From the IMG/VR virus record IMGVR_UViG_3300022200_000030, positions 1 through 64,000 of that record: a stretch of 64,000 nucleotides of DNA. One strand, written 5' to 3'. Below the pieces are notes generated by a model, which saw nothing but the letters and a program-made list of their open reading frames with translations, searched no databases and was not told the origin of the DNA. Within the stretch, counting starts at the first letter, position 1; every line of letters starts with the position of its first letter. Positions 15,708 through 25,471 of this stretch are shown in pieces. A program made the translations under genes and the position numbers. Origin of the DNA: a virus.

Positions 15708-16064
15708 ATGGACCTCTTGAAGATGCACCCAATGGCCCGAAAAATGGAACAGGCTCAGAAGGCTTTCCTTACCGCTCTTGAGAGCGGTGATGGAAGTCTT
15801 GCTAAGGAGCATTTGTCCGAAGTCAACAAGTTGAGCGACTTCCTCCTTGAAGACCTCAACACCGAGATTGCCAAGTCCCAAGACGTTCTGCAAAACGCTC
15901 AGGGACCAAACGACTTGTTTGCAGGCGGTGTACCTGTGCGCAAGTTCGTTGTCGAGCCGGAGACGGTGACCCTTGAGGGTACCCGCCTACCCGGTATCAT
16001 TTCAAGCGGGCACCGTGGTTCCCGCCTTTCGCCCGCTCAGGGTACCTTTGGTCGTTGGGGTTGA
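15708..16064 (+). CDS. Small helical protein downstream of the portal
   Basis: The protein is 118 aa from ATG 15708, after a 43-bp gap. Residues 1-65 are amphipathic helix (MEQAQKAFLTALESGDGSL, then SDFLLEDLNTEIAKSQDVL). The C-terminal part is Gly/Pro/Arg-rich and probably extended. No family is recognised. It may be a minor head or scaffold-related protein, judged only by its place between portal and protease. Confidence 0.65.
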   Translation: MDLLKMHPMARKMEQAQKAFLTALESGDGSLAKEHLSEVNKLSDFLLEDLNTEIAKSQDVLQNAQGPNDLFAGGVPVRKFVVEPETVTLEGTRLPGIISSGHRGSRLSPAQGTFGRWG

Positions 16065-16069
16065 ATCCA

Positions 16070-16408
16070 ATGGGAGACGCATCATCGGCTGAGCAACTGA
16101 TGACCGTCCTTGTCACCAAGATGGAGAGCATGGACAACGACCTTGCACTCCTGAAGGCTGAGAATGAGCGACTCAAGAGCCTGATTTCATCCCCTGCCGG
16201 TCTGTTTCGTAAGGCCGGATTTGTCCCGGTGTCCACGCCGTTCACCGACGACTTGATGCCTGACCCCCTCCGTATGGATATTGAGGGCAATTCCATTCTC
16301 AAAGGCGGTCCGGTTTCGTCCATTCCGCAGACAAACGAAGAGTTTCACAACATGTCATGGGAAGATATTCACGAAATGGCACAACAAGCAAAGGGGGTAC
16401 TTGAATGA
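16070..16408 (+). CDS. Coiled-coil protein with a C-terminal NMSWEDIH motif
   Basis: The protein is 112 aa from ATG 16070; an upstream TTG in frame lies inside the previous gene. Residues 8-40 form a clear coiled coil (VTKMESMDNDLALLKAENER). The C-terminal 20 residues contain NMSWEDIHEMAQQAKG. The same signature, NMSWDEVHTLAGRAVRG, ends the protease/scaffold protein at 22905-24278. A shared terminal peptide on two coiled-coil head-region proteins suggests the same binding partner, perhaps the capsid protein. That is inference. Confidence 0.7.
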   Translation: MGDASSAEQLMTVLVTKMESMDNDLALLKAENERLKSLISSPAGLFRKAGFVPVSTPFTDDLMPDPLRMDIEGNSILKGGPVSSIPQTNEEFHNMSWEDIHEMAQQAKGVLE

Positions 16409-16977
16409 AGCCACGACCCGTTGAATCTGAAATACTGACAAAGGCCCGCAACATGGCTGCTCGCATTGATGCCTTGGAGAAGGCTAAGTGTGACTGTGGT
16501 AAGGAACCCTGTGAGTGCAAGTCTTGCCCGAAGTGTGGCGGTAAGATGGCAAAGATGGGATGCCTAAAGGCCGGTTGCGGTGGCCCTATGAAGAAGGCCG
16601 ACGAACAAACGAATGAGAAGATTACCGAGGTGAACCCTCACTTTCTGACCGAGACGGGCGGACAGACTCGTACCGCGTACTACTCCACCCGTGACCGTCC
16701 CATTCAGACGGAAGACCACAAGCCTAAGCGTGCTAAGGATAGCAGCAAGGTCAGTCTTGAATCCCTTGGAAGTCGGTTGAATCCGCATGAGGGAACCGGT
16801 GCGGACCGCGAAGATGCTGAAGGTGGCTCAATGAAGAAGGCTCCTGAATTGCGTGCTGCTGCTGAAAGCGGTGCGCCGGTTGTCTGTGCCAAATGTGGAG
16901 GTACTACACAATCCGGTTGTGGTGTTCATCCCGATATGGACATTTTCGCTTGCCCGCAGTTTAGGCCACTCCGTTGA
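16405..16977 (+). CDS. Cysteine-rich zinc-ribbon protein
   Basis: The protein is 190 aa, start overlapping the upstream stop. Residues 29-58 hold eight cysteines (C29, C31, C36, C38, C41, C44, C53, C58), which could bind two zinc ions. A second pair (CAKCGG near residue 160) with a nearby C and H may form another ribbon. The middle 70 residues are polar and charged. It is probably a small DNA- or protein-binding component of the head region; no family is recognised. Confidence 0.7.
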   Translation: MKPRPVESEILTKARNMAARIDALEKAKCDCGKEPCECKSCPKCGGKMAKMGCLKAGCGGPMKKADEQTNEKITEVNPHFLTETGGQTRTAYYSTRDRPIQTEDHKPKRAKDSSKVSLESLGSRLNPHEGTGADREDAEGGSMKKAPELRAAAESGAPVVCAKCGGTTQSGCGVHPDMDIFACPQFRPLR

Positions 16978-16989
16978 GGGGGTGGTCTT

Positions 16990-19900
16990 GTGTCCTTTGA
17001 GCAGTTCGATTACGCAACACTCAACCTGCTCAAGTCGTTGAGTGATGGTAAGGACCTGCGTGATTCTGCCGCTGAATACATCATTGCGTGGGAATCATTG
17101 GACAATTCACCCAACGGTGACGCTACTCACACTTTACTCAAGAGTGCTGCGGAATACATTTTGAAGGAAGAAGAAGATATCACGGTTGCATCTGAAGACC
17201 CTGAGTTATCGTGGGACAAGTACATTTATCCGGGCAAAGTACCCTTGGTAGCCTTTGATGCGAGCGCACCGTTGAGTCGTCACGCATGGCTTGATGGTTT
17301 GATGGCCGCTGAAAATCCGGCTCATGGTCGCGCTCATTGGCCTACGTACCACCCTCCGTCAGCCCGCCATGCATACCAACACTTCAACTTCCCTTTTCAT
17401 GAGTTTAACCATCCTTTGCTGCGTGTTAGTCCGGGTACAGGTGAACCTACTTTTGTGAATGTACTGCGCCGATTTTACTTAGGAGGACATGCTCAGAAAG
17501 AAAAGGACATGGAGATAGCGTTTCTCAATCACTTGAGAGAAAAGAACAGTCCACTATTGAACGATTTCATACCGTATAAGCGTGAAAAAAATGACGGATA
17601 TGCTAAACAATTCAAATTGCTTGGTGACCTCACTCACGGCACGTCTCCAAATGCTCAACACGCTGTTGACCTCTATGAGCGTGATTTTACACGTTGGTTG
17701 GCAAACAACTTCGATGCTGAGCAGTATTGGATAACCCATCAGGCTGAAATGGCTGACAGGGGATATTCAAGTGTCGAAGAAGCATTGCGTCATCAGCACT
17801 TTGATGACCGAAAGCGAGGTTGGTTAGAAGAAGACGTTGACCAAGAACACCCAACAAAATTGGGTCACACCGATTACATGTACGGTCTTGAATGGCTTAC
17901 GCCTGAAGAACGACATGTGGTAATGGAAGCCCTAAACCAACCCGGAGGTATCAACGGGTCAAAAAATCATTATGCTATTCAATTGCCCGATGGAACTTTG
18001 TTTCCTACTTCTCGCATTGCTTGGAATGCCGTTTTGCGTATGACACCTGAAATGGATTGGGCCACGCGAAAGCCGCGTCATAGTGGAAGAGGCAACTATC
18101 TGATGCTTGAAGACAACGATAGGGACTACGGCCAAGGAGACGAAGGAAAGTTTTTGCAACACGGACTTGGTAATGCTACGCGAGTGCCATTGGAAAGTTT
18201 GTCTGAAAGTTTCACCGAAGACGGTACGCCTATACCAATGTCGTTTCACGACAAAGTTTTGAGTATGTTGTACGAGGCACACGGCGTTGACGAGATTCTC
18301 AATGAAATTGACGAAACTTCATCAAAAGCAACAGCGGCAAAGAAAAAGAGCAAGTGGGAACTAAGCCTCTTGCCTAAGTTTGACTTCAAAAATAATCCTG
18401 AAGTGCTTGATTCAACAATGACTTGGGATGATATCAAGGAAGCATCTCGCAGTCATTTCAAAAAAGGTAAGCAAGAGGAATTGCTTCGTACCCGATTTGA
18501 CTTTGACAATCTTCTTTTTCTTGCAGGTTATGACCCTCGTACTCGTACTGTGATGGCAAACCACCCCATGTACGGTGTACAAAATCCCAATGAGCCAACT
18601 ATCAATTTGTCAGTTTTGGAAGAAATGGCTGAAGAGGCTCAAGGTTTGGAATCGCTTGAACGCTCGGCCAAGGACATTAACAACGATATGGCTTATTTGA
18701 AAGCAGCAGTTGGGCCTCATCCAAGTGAAGACAACCTACCTGACATATGGCAGATAAGTGACGATGGTGCATACACCTATGGGCCGGGAAGATTTTGGGA
18801 CATGCCGTTTGCTCCTTACGGTGGACAAAACATGTCACTCAACACCTACCACGACATAATTCACTCACCGCACTCAGACGAAGAAGGTAATTCACACATG
18901 TTCAAGGGTGTGGCGTTAAACGGTCAAGACTCAACAGAAGCGACGGGAAACGGCTTCTTGATGTATCATTTTATGACACCACAGACGGTCACCGAAGGGG
19001 TGTATGACGAGACAAAAAGAAACTTTCAGTACTTACCCAAATCATTTCCAATTCGCAATATGCTTTCTCCTGCAAATGTAACCCGTCTGCACACACAAGG
19101 ACATGACGATGGTAACTTCAAGCACAACTACACGTTGTTTGCTCACTCCTTTTCACCGGAATATGAATACTTTCAAGGTCGTATTACCAAAAAAGAAGCA
19201 GATGCAATGAAAGACAAGGTTCAGACTCAAGGGATGAACCTTGAACACATGTCATCAACTCTTTCTCACAATCAATTTTCTAAGACAGGGGGAAAGGAAA
19301 ACTACGCTGCTTCGGGTAGTGGAATAAGCATGGTGATTGACGCCCTGCGACACGCCATGTACCTTGGACTCGATGCCCACCACACTCAGCCGCGAGCCAA
19401 GTCCGTTTCGTCATATACAGATGTTATGCGAGGATTGGTTCCCTTCCCCGCAGGTGAAACACTCAACGACTTCCTGTCCATGATGGGATGGGAAGGCTCG
19501 GCCAAGAAGCCTACATTTGAGAGCATGAAAGACATGTTCCTTGATGTGAAGGCTGACCGACAGGGGTTGAGTACTGTGCGTGACATTGCACAAATGTTGA
19601 ACACAACAAACCCCGCTGATGTTGAACGATATTTGCGTGAAGGAGATGACGGTGACTTCACTCAACTGATGAATTACCTCAACGAACGATACCAAAGGGA
19701 ATACAGTCAACAAGAGGTAATCAATCAGGTAAATCATGCTTTGAACGACGTGCCCTACTATTCCAAGGTGGCGGCGAAAAACAAGAAGGGAACGGCTCAA
19801 GGAATCAAAGAAGACGCGCCACGTCGCGGTATTGCTCACATGATGAAGGTGGGTGGCGCGTTGCCCGCTATGCAAGAAGAACAAGACTTGCAAAATGAAA

Positions 19901-22866
19901 TGATGGGCATTCTTGAACAAATTGAAAGCGACCCAAACTTGGACGTTGAAAGTATTCGTCAACGCTACCAAGAAGTCAAAGAACGATTGGTTGAACTGCA
20001 ACTTGAAGCGCAGAAGGGTGCGCTTGGAGAAGTGAATAGCGATTGGTGGAAAGCCCACGAAGACCACGCAATGAAAGAGATGGACGAGTCTCGCAAATTG
20101 GTGACATTCGTTGCTGCTAACGTGCTGAAGCCACTATGGGAAGAACAAGACCCAAGTGCGTTTGATGCTGCGGACCCTGCAAAGGCTCATGCTAACATGC
20201 TCCGACTTTTTCACGATGCTGAACGATGGATTCTTTCTCATCCTGCTCAAGTAACAGGTCTTACCCGTCAGGCCTACGGTTTCCGTACTGAAGTCAAAGA
20301 CATGAAGAGCAAGGATAGCGATGTGCTACATGACATTCGTGATTACCTCACAGAAAGTGGACTTGAAGTACACGGGAATGAAAATCCCGAAGATGTGCTT
20401 GGGCATCTTGGAATTGAAATTACACCCTACACAAAGGAATACGCCGCTTCTTTGATTCAAGAAGCACAAAACCGTGGCTATCCGTTGCATGTGAACAACG
20501 TAGGCAATTTGCTGACAAGTGGTGTTGTACAGAACATTGGCAACTACGATACATCATTCCTTCATCCAAGGGATGAAGAGTTCATGCAACAGAACATTCA
20601 CGACCTTGATGGAGAAGATGAAATCAACCATACAATTCACACGCATGGATATTCTAAGGGTGTTGAAAAACTTCAACAGGCAAAATATCAGGGTAAGTCA
20701 AATCTTAGTGCGTGGAAAGCCCACGGGATTCATCGTGCCGCAGGTGCTATTGTACAACGTATGCGACCAAATCAGTTCAGCGATTCATTGGAATTGTTGG
20801 GTTTGCAACTTCATCAAGGCGACCCGCATGGAAAAGCGGAAGGAAGCAAAAACACGTTCACGTGGCAGAACATCAACACCCGAAACAAGGCTGATACCCT
20901 GATTGTCTATGACCCAATGCAAGACCAATCTCCGCCCCGAGAGGAAACAATGAGCAACACCTCAACAACCCGTGGGTGGCATGCGGGTATGCCTGTTGGC
21001 GGCTCTCATCCCACTCAATACCCAATTATGCCTACGTTTAACACAGGTATGAATGTGCATTTTTCAGGTTCGCCCGTCACCTCTTCAGGTGGATTTGACT
21101 TTATGGAAGACGGTACACCTGTGTACGGCAACAATCCTGTTCCCTTCCTTCCCATTCCTGTTCCTACGAACAATCAAGAAGAAGTGATGGGCAAAGAGTG
21201 GGTAAGGAGTGTACAACCAAACTTGCCTCCGCCAATGGACACTTCGTTCCCCTTCTCCCGTCTTACTGAAGATGGTTTGGACGTAGTAAGCAATGACCCG
21301 TACATCATCAATGCATCTGAAACTACGGCTTTCATCAACAACTTGCTTGAAGGAAATGATTTGATTGCAAAATCAGATGAGCCTGAATGGATTGCTCCCA
21401 TCCGTCCTATGCATCGCATCTTTGAGTTGACTGACCTGCAACACCTTCGCGGCTTCAGCAACTCTTGGGCCGTGTCCAAGTGGTACGATGGGAAGCGTGT
21501 CATCATCATCAAGAACGGTGACGAGATTACGGTGCTTGATGAAAACAACCGCAAAGTCAACGTGAAGAAAAAGTTTCGTGAGGCCTTAGAACAGTTGAAC
21601 GACCGCAACTACACCCTTGATGGCATCTTGGGTGACGAAGAACTCAACATCGTTGACATTGTGAACTACGACAACAACAACGTGTCCGACATGCAGATGC
21701 ATGAGCGATTGAAGGTGTTGCGCAGCCAATTCGATAGCCGTGAATGCGTCATCATTCCCGGCCCACACGACACCAAGATGACCGACGAAGAAGGTCTTGA
21801 GGAAGCGGTCAACGGGCTGCAAGGTGAGCATGAGAACATCTTGCTGCGCGATAGCAAGTCCACCTACATGCGTGGCGAACGTCGTCACCCCAAGTGGGTA
21901 CTGCTTCGCCCAAGCCGTGACTACAACTTCATCATCCTTGACCGCAGGGGTACCGGTCCCTACACCTACCAACTTGGCGCAGGGCCAATCCTCGACGGGT
22001 CGGTGCTTGGAAACCGTGCGGTGGAGTACAAGGGCAGCGACTACATGGACGTAGGTACGGCTCGCAACCAACAGAAGGCATTCAAAGTCGGTGACATTGT
22101 TCGTGTTTCTATCTCAGGTGTGACCAAGAAGGTGCGAGGCGGGCGCAATGTGTACGACATTCACGTGCGACAAATTGAGGGTGACGGTGAAGGTGAAGGT
22201 GCCGCAAGTGCAGAATCACTTGATTTGCTTACCAAGTCGTATGGAACAACCTTCGTGCCTTTTGACATTGAACTAACGGAAGGAGGCATCAATCTCTTGT
22301 TCAACGACATGGATAGTGTGACCTACCAAGTGGAGAAGTTCAATCATGCGTGGTACGTTCACTCGCCCAAGTCCACCCTTGGTGACTTGTACAAGAGCGA
22401 CTATCCTGTTCAACTTGCTGAATCCATTGCATCGTATTGGTCGCCCTTTGTGCCGCTCATGATGGAGAACATCTTGGTCAAGATGGAGGGAAAAGTTCCG
22501 AATCTTGAACAACAGGAAGAAGAATCAGCAGGTCTGTTGGAAGAGGACGACGAAGAGCGGCTACTCAAGCCACGAACGAAAAAAGCGTTGGACGTGATTG
22601 CCCGAACCCTTGATGTGTTGGCAAAAGAGCGCATGACGTGGACGGGACCAAAGGGATTGGGCATTGACCTTGCTACTCCTATTGAGTCACCACAGGGTCC
22701 TACCAAGGTTACGGACGAGCAAAACCTTCCCGATTACGACCCAAAGGGTGTAGGTCGGAAGACTGATGAGAAGAAGCGTACGGAACATGTCGTTATTCCT
22801 GTGGATGGCGAGCAGCCTATCGTTTTAGACTATGAAAACGACCAAGCGAAGATATCGCCCGCATAG
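16990..22866 (+). CDS. 1958-aa virion-region protein with a degenerate DNA-ligase-like C-terminal domain
   Basis: The start is GTG 16990, supported by GGGGGTGG just upstream. Residues 1 to about 1470 are not recognised. From about 1480 the order of segments matches the nucleotidyltransferase and OB domains of ATP-dependent DNA ligases. A motif I-like SKWYDGKRV lies at 1496-1504. Next come YTLDGIL (IDGE position) and VDIVNYD followed by HERLKVLRSQF (motif III and downstream helix). ENILLRDSK and KWVLLRP take the place of motifs IV and V, then an OB-like KVGDIVRVSISGV. The nucleophilic Lys, expected two residues before the Asp of DG, is Trp1498, with Lys1497 one place early. The IDGE Glu is Ile, and the motif V Lys is Leu/Arg. 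Catalysis is therefore doubtful. The gene lies between head genes and the protease, so a virion role is likely. Confidence 0.7.
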   Translation: MSFEQFDYATLNLLKSLSDGKDLRDSAAEYIIAWESLDNSPNGDATHTLLKSAAEYILKEEEDITVASEDPELSWDKYIYPGKVPLVAFDASAPLSRHAWLDGLMAAENPAHGRAHWPTYHPPSARHAYQHFNFPFHEFNHPLLRVSPGTGEPTFVNVLRRFYLGGHAQKEKDMEIAFLNHLREKNSPLLNDFIPYKREKNDGYAKQFKLLGDLTHGTSPNAQHAVDLYERDFTRWLANNFDAEQYWITHQAEMADRGYSSVEEALRHQHFDDRKRGWLEEDVDQEHPTKLGHTDYMYGLEWLTPEERHVVMEALNQPGGINGSKNHYAIQLPDGTLFPTSRIAWNAVLRMTPEMDWATRKPRHSGRGNYLMLEDNDRDYGQGDEGKFLQHGLGNATRVPLESLSESFTEDGTPIPMSFHDKVLSMLYEAHGVDEILNEIDETSSKATAAKKKSKWELSLLPKFDFKNNPEVLDSTMTWDDIKEASRSHFKKGKQEELLRTRFDFDNLLFLAGYDPRTRTVMANHPMYGVQNPNEPTINLSVLEEMAEEAQGLESLERSAKDINNDMAYLKAAVGPHPSEDNLPDIWQISDDGAYTYGPGRFWDMPFAPYGGQNMSLNTYHDIIHSPHSDEEGNSHMFKGVALNGQDSTEATGNGFLMYHFMTPQTVTEGVYDETKRNFQYLPKSFPIRNMLSPANVTRLHTQGHDDGNFKHNYTLFAHSFSPEYEYFQGRITKKEADAMKDKVQTQGMNLEHMSSTLSHNQFSKTGGKENYAASGSGISMVIDALRHAMYLGLDAHHTQPRAKSVSSYTDVMRGLVPFPAGETLNDFLSMMGWEGSAKKPTFESMKDMFLDVKADRQGLSTVRDIAQMLNTTNPADVERYLREGDDGDFTQLMNYLNERYQREYSQQEVINQVNHALNDVPYYSKVAAKNKKGTAQGIKEDAPRRGIAHMMKVGGALPAMQEEQDLQNEMMGILEQIESDPNLDVESIRQRYQEVKERLVELQLEAQKGALGEVNSDWWKAHEDHAMKEMDESRKLVTFVAANVLKPLWEEQDPSAFDAADPAKAHANMLRLFHDAERWILSHPAQVTGLTRQAYGFRTEVKDMKSKDSDVLHDIRDYLTESGLEVHGNENPEDVLGHLGIEITPYTKEYAASLIQEAQNRGYPLHVNNVGNLLTSGVVQNIGNYDTSFLHPRDEEFMQQNIHDLDGEDEINHTIHTHGYSKGVEKLQQAKYQGKSNLSAWKAHGIHRAAGAIVQRMRPNQFSDSLELLGLQLHQGDPHGKAEGSKNTFTWQNINTRNKADTLIVYDPMQDQSPPREETMSNTSTTRGWHAGMPVGGSHPTQYPIMPTFNTGMNVHFSGSPVTSSGGFDFMEDGTPVYGNNPVPFLPIPVPTNNQEEVMGKEWVRSVQPNLPPPMDTSFPFSRLTEDGLDVVSNDPYIINASETTAFINNLLEGNDLIAKSDEPEWIAPIRPMHRIFELTDLQHLRGFSNSWAVSKWYDGKRVIIIKNGDEITVLDENNRKVNVKKKFREALEQLNDRNYTLDGILGDEELNIVDIVNYDNNNVSDMQMHERLKVLRSQFDSRECVIIPGPHDTKMTDEEGLEEAVNGLQGEHENILLRDSKSTYMRGERRHPKWVLLRPSRDYNFIILDRRGTGPYTYQLGAGPILDGSVLGNRAVEYKGSDYMDVGTARNQQKAFKVGDIVRVSISGVTKKVRGGRNVYDIHVRQIEGDGEGEGAASAESLDLLTKSYGTTFVPFDIELTEGGINLLFNDMDSVTYQVEKFNHAWYVHSPKSTLGDLYKSDYPVQLAESIASYWSPFVPLMMENILVKMEGKVPNLEQQEEESAGLLEEDDEERLLKPRTKKALDVIARTLDVLAKERMTWTGPKGLGIDLATPIESPQGPTKVTDEQNLPDYDPKGVGRKTDEKKRTEHVVIPVDGEQPIVLDYENDQAKISPA

Positions 22867-22871
22867 TAGCA

Positions 22872-22901
22872 CTTTATGTACTATAACAAGGGATTGGGGA
22901 G
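22872..22901 (+). promoter_or_regulatory. Candidate TATA element and ribosome-binding site before the capsid module
   Basis: The 38-bp gap before the protease gene contains CTTTATGTACTATAA (22872-22886), AT-rich in a GC-richer setting, and GGGGAG (22896-22901) just before ATG 22905. An archaeal promoter could lie here to boost capsid gene expression. However, the space between TATA and start codon is short, so a leaderless or very short leader would be needed. This is weak evidence. Confidence 0.2.
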
Positions 22902-22904
22902 ACA

Positions 22905-24278
22905 ATGCTTACGGTTCAGCGACCTGAAGTCGGACTCTCGCTCCTGAAGAGCGGGTCTGACCTTGTGGTTGCGGGCTATGCTTCCGTCGAATTGGTGGAT
23001 AAGCAGGGCGACCTCATTACGCGGAGTGCCCTCAAGGATGCCTTTGATGGTTTTATGAAGAGCGACAAGTACCGCAACGTGCAACTCGCTCACTCCAACA
23101 TTCAAGTCGGTGAAGTCATTGACTCCTACGTGGACTCCAACGGTCGCATGTGGAAGTCTGAGTGTGACGACACCGGCATGTTCGTCGTTGTGCAACTCCG
23201 CAACGACATTGAGAAGGCCCGTGAGGTTGCTGCGGAAATCCGCAAGGGCAACTTGCGTGGCTTCTCTATTGGGGGTCAGGCGTTCAAGCGTGTTCGCAAG
23301 TCTGACTCAATCCACGGAGATTATCAGGAAATCTCCAAAATGGAACTCCATGAGATTACGATTTGCGAGAAGGGGATTAACCCTGAAGCGCAGTTCAGCA
23401 TCTTAAAGGAGGACACCACTATGAGTGCAGACAACGATTTGACCGACATTATGAGCCGACTTGAAGCCCGCCTCGATGCGATGGAAAAGGGCGAACTTCC
23501 TCCTGCTCTCCGTGAGAGCATGAAGGAAGGAAAGAAGGAGTCCAAGGACTCCGAAGAAAAAGAGTCCCAAAAAGACAACAAGGAGGACGAAGACATGCCT
23601 GAAGATATGGAAAAGGGAGAATACAGCGACGTTATCACCGCTGAATACCTCTCATGGATGGAAGACACGCTGAAGAGCGCGGGTGTTGACACCCACGCGG
23701 CCCGACTGCACTTCGACCAAATGTCGAAGGCTCAGATGGGCGGTTTTGACAACCCCGACTCCGTGGACGGTGCCGACTACTTTGCCGGTCAGGTTCGCGG
23801 TCGCGGTCAGGAGAAGGGTAGCCCCTCCACGGGTGCCATCTCCGCCCTCACCTCCGGCGGCGGTCGAGAACCCTCCGGTGCCCTTGGACCTGTCCAACTC
23901 GGCAAGTCCTACGTCACCTCGGCTTCCGACTCCGACATTGAGGCTGCCTACGAAGTGTACAAGGCCGCTGCTCTTGAGCAGGCCTTCCGTGGCAACCTTG
24001 AGCAGCAGTTCTCTTCCCGCTTCTCTCAGGAGATGCAGATTGCCAAGGCTCAGGTCGAGCGCGACAACTTTGACCCGCGTGCCCCTCTCGCTCAGGTTCT
24101 CAAGTCCATTGAGTCGCTGAGTGACCGCCTCGACAACCTGTCCACCGGCAGCGTTGCGGTTGGCACCACCATTGCAAAGTCCTCCACGAAGGTCGAGGTC
24201 CCCACCACGGGCGACCTTGCGAACATGTCGTGGGACGAAGTTCACACCCTCGCGGGCCGAGCGGTCCGGGGTGAGTGA
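22905..24278 (+). CDS. Prohead protease fused to a scaffold-like region
   Basis: The protein is 457 aa from ATG 22905. Residues 1-170 match the S78/HK97 gp4-type prohead protease, which cleaves scaffold and capsid proteins during maturation. It has GYASVELVDKQGD at 24-36, catalytic His63 in LAHSN, catalytic Ser121 in GFSIGG and a MELHEITICEKGINPEAQF strand at 146-164. Residues 190-457 are helical and acidic (EGKKESKDSEEKESQKDNKE), typical of a scaffold or delta domain. A protease-scaffold fusion is known in other tailed viruses. The C-terminal NMSWDEVHTLAGRAVRG resembles the end of the protein at 16070-16408. The gene ends 26 bp before the capsid start. The second half uses GC-rich codons, like the capsid gene. 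Confidence 0.85.
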   Translation: MLTVQRPEVGLSLLKSGSDLVVAGYASVELVDKQGDLITRSALKDAFDGFMKSDKYRNVQLAHSNIQVGEVIDSYVDSNGRMWKSECDDTGMFVVVQLRNDIEKAREVAAEIRKGNLRGFSIGGQAFKRVRKSDSIHGDYQEISKMELHEITICEKGINPEAQFSILKEDTTMSADNDLTDIMSRLEARLDAMEKGELPPALRESMKEGKKESKDSEEKESQKDNKEDEDMPEDMEKGEYSDVITAEYLSWMEDTLKSAGVDTHAARLHFDQMSKAQMGGFDNPDSVDGADYFAGQVRGRGQEKGSPSTGAISALTSGGGREPSGALGPVQLGKSYVTSASDSDIEAAYEVYKAAALEQAFRGNLEQQFSSRFSQEMQIAKAQVERDNFDPRAPLAQVLKSIESLSDRLDNLSTGSVAVGTTIAKSSTKVEVPTTGDLANMSWDEVHTLAGRAVRGE

Positions 24279-24290
24279 AGGAATCAAACA

Positions 24291-24304
24291 AAGGAGTGAA
24301 TGAA
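24291..24304 (+). promoter_or_regulatory. Strong ribosome-binding site of the major capsid gene
   Basis: AAGGAGTGAATGAA precedes ATG 24305, with AGGAG 8 bp upstream. The 20-mer AAGGAGTGAATGAAATGGCA (24291-24310) recurs exactly at 25497-25516 before the next gene. A close variant (AGGAGTGATGATAAATGGCA) starts at 26301, before 26315. It decides the capsid start over upstream in-frame codons. Confidence 0.7.
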
Positions 24305-25471
24305 ATGGCACGTGACTACATCAGGACAATTACCGACATGGAGCGGTACTTCTATGGCGCAGGAAACGCCATGGGGTACTCTTACTCCGGCAGCGAACTC
24401 TTGAAGGCTGACGCACCGATGCTCTCCACCACGGCGGGTATCTATCAGGCCATCTATGGCCGCAAGGTGTGGAGCCAACTCAACCAAGAGTTCAACGCCT
24501 TCTCCATCCTCCCCAAGCGGCCTTGGGAGCGCAGCGGGTGGCGCGTCATCACGGAGCGTCCCTCCTTCGCCAAGGGCGGTGGCCTCGCGGAGAACTCGAC
24601 TCTCCCCGACACCACCAAGCCGACCTTCCAACACATTGCTGCGAAGCCCAAGACCATCGCGCACACCTTCGACATGTCGGAGACGGCGATGTTCCTTGCT
24701 GACAAGGACGACGGCCTCGGTGACATTCGCGCCGTGCTGAAGGAAGAGATGGGCAAGCACCACGCAGAACACATCAACAAGATGCTCACCGAGGACGTGA
24801 CGACCGTTGCCGGGAACGACTTTGAGTCGCTCGACCGTGTGACGGCGGGTGCTATCACGGCATCCGGTAACGTGGCGAACACCATGGACTTTGGTGGGGC
24901 AGCCGGTGACTACGGAGAAGCCGGTGACGAAGACATGTACTCGATTAACCGTGACGCAAACGCTTGGTCCCACGCCGAAGTCAGCACCTCCGGTACCAAG
25001 GGTACGGACCGTGTTCTGTCCCTCGACCACCTCGATGAAATCTTCCGCCTGACGTGGGAGCGCGGTGGCAACCCCAAGGTCATCCTGACGGGCTACGACA
25101 CCCTCATGCGCTTGCAGCAACTCTTGCAGTCGCAGCAGCGGTTCCTTGAGGAAAAGCGTGTCACCCCCACCTACAACGGTGTGAAGGGTGTGCCCGGTAT
25201 CGAGGCCGGTTTCATCGTGGCGACCTACAACGGTATTCCCATCATCCCCTCCAAGGACGTTGCAAAGGACACCCTGTCCCGCATGTACTTCCTCGACACG
25301 GACTACCTGTACTTCTCCACCGCCATCCCGACTCAGTACTTCGAGTCCGGCATCGAGACGGGCGACCCCTTCGCCATCAACAGGCTGGGTCAGGAAGGCA
25401 TGTACCGCACCATGGGTGAGTTGTGGACCACTTTCTTTGGTGGTCACGCTTCCATCCGTGACCTGAAGTGA
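24305..25471 (+). CDS. Major capsid protein, HK97 fold
   Basis: The protein is 388 aa from ATG 24305. It directly follows the protease/scaffold gene, as in HK97-like viruses. The sequence pattern fits an HK97-type capsid protein: an N-arm, the FNAFSILPKRPW segment near residue 70-82, and a long helix region with ADKDDGLGDIRAVLKEEMGKH. The P-domain strands are VILTGYDTLMRLQQLL near 258-273, and the C-terminal part has GIPIIPSKDV. The delta domain is probably supplied by the upstream protein rather than being fused here. Codons are GC-rich with many CTC and ACC, unlike most neighbours, which suggests selection for high expression. Identity rests on order and pattern, not on a search. Confidence 0.85.
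   Translation: MARDYIRTITDMERYFYGAGNAMGYSYSGSELLKADAPMLSTTAGIYQAIYGRKVWSQLNQEFNAFSILPKRPWERSGWRVITERPSFAKGGGLAENSTLPDTTKPTFQHIAAKPKTIAHTFDMSETAMFLADKDDGLGDIRAVLKEEMGKHHAEHINKMLTEDVTTVAGNDFESLDRVTAGAITASGNVANTMDFGGAAGDYGEAGDEDMYSINRDANAWSHAEVSTSGTKGTDRVLSLDHLDEIFRLTWERGGNPKVILTGYDTLMRLQQLLQSQQRFLEEKRVTPTYNGVKGVPGIEAGFIVATYNGIPIIPSKDVAKDTLSRMYFLDTDYLYFSTAIPTQYFESGIETGDPFAINRLGQEGMYRTMGELWTTFFGGHASIRDLK

Noticed and set aside
21420-22200. A working viral DNA ligase
   Set aside because: The nucleophilic lysine and several other catalytic residues are replaced, and the gene is in the virion-structure region rather than with replication genes.
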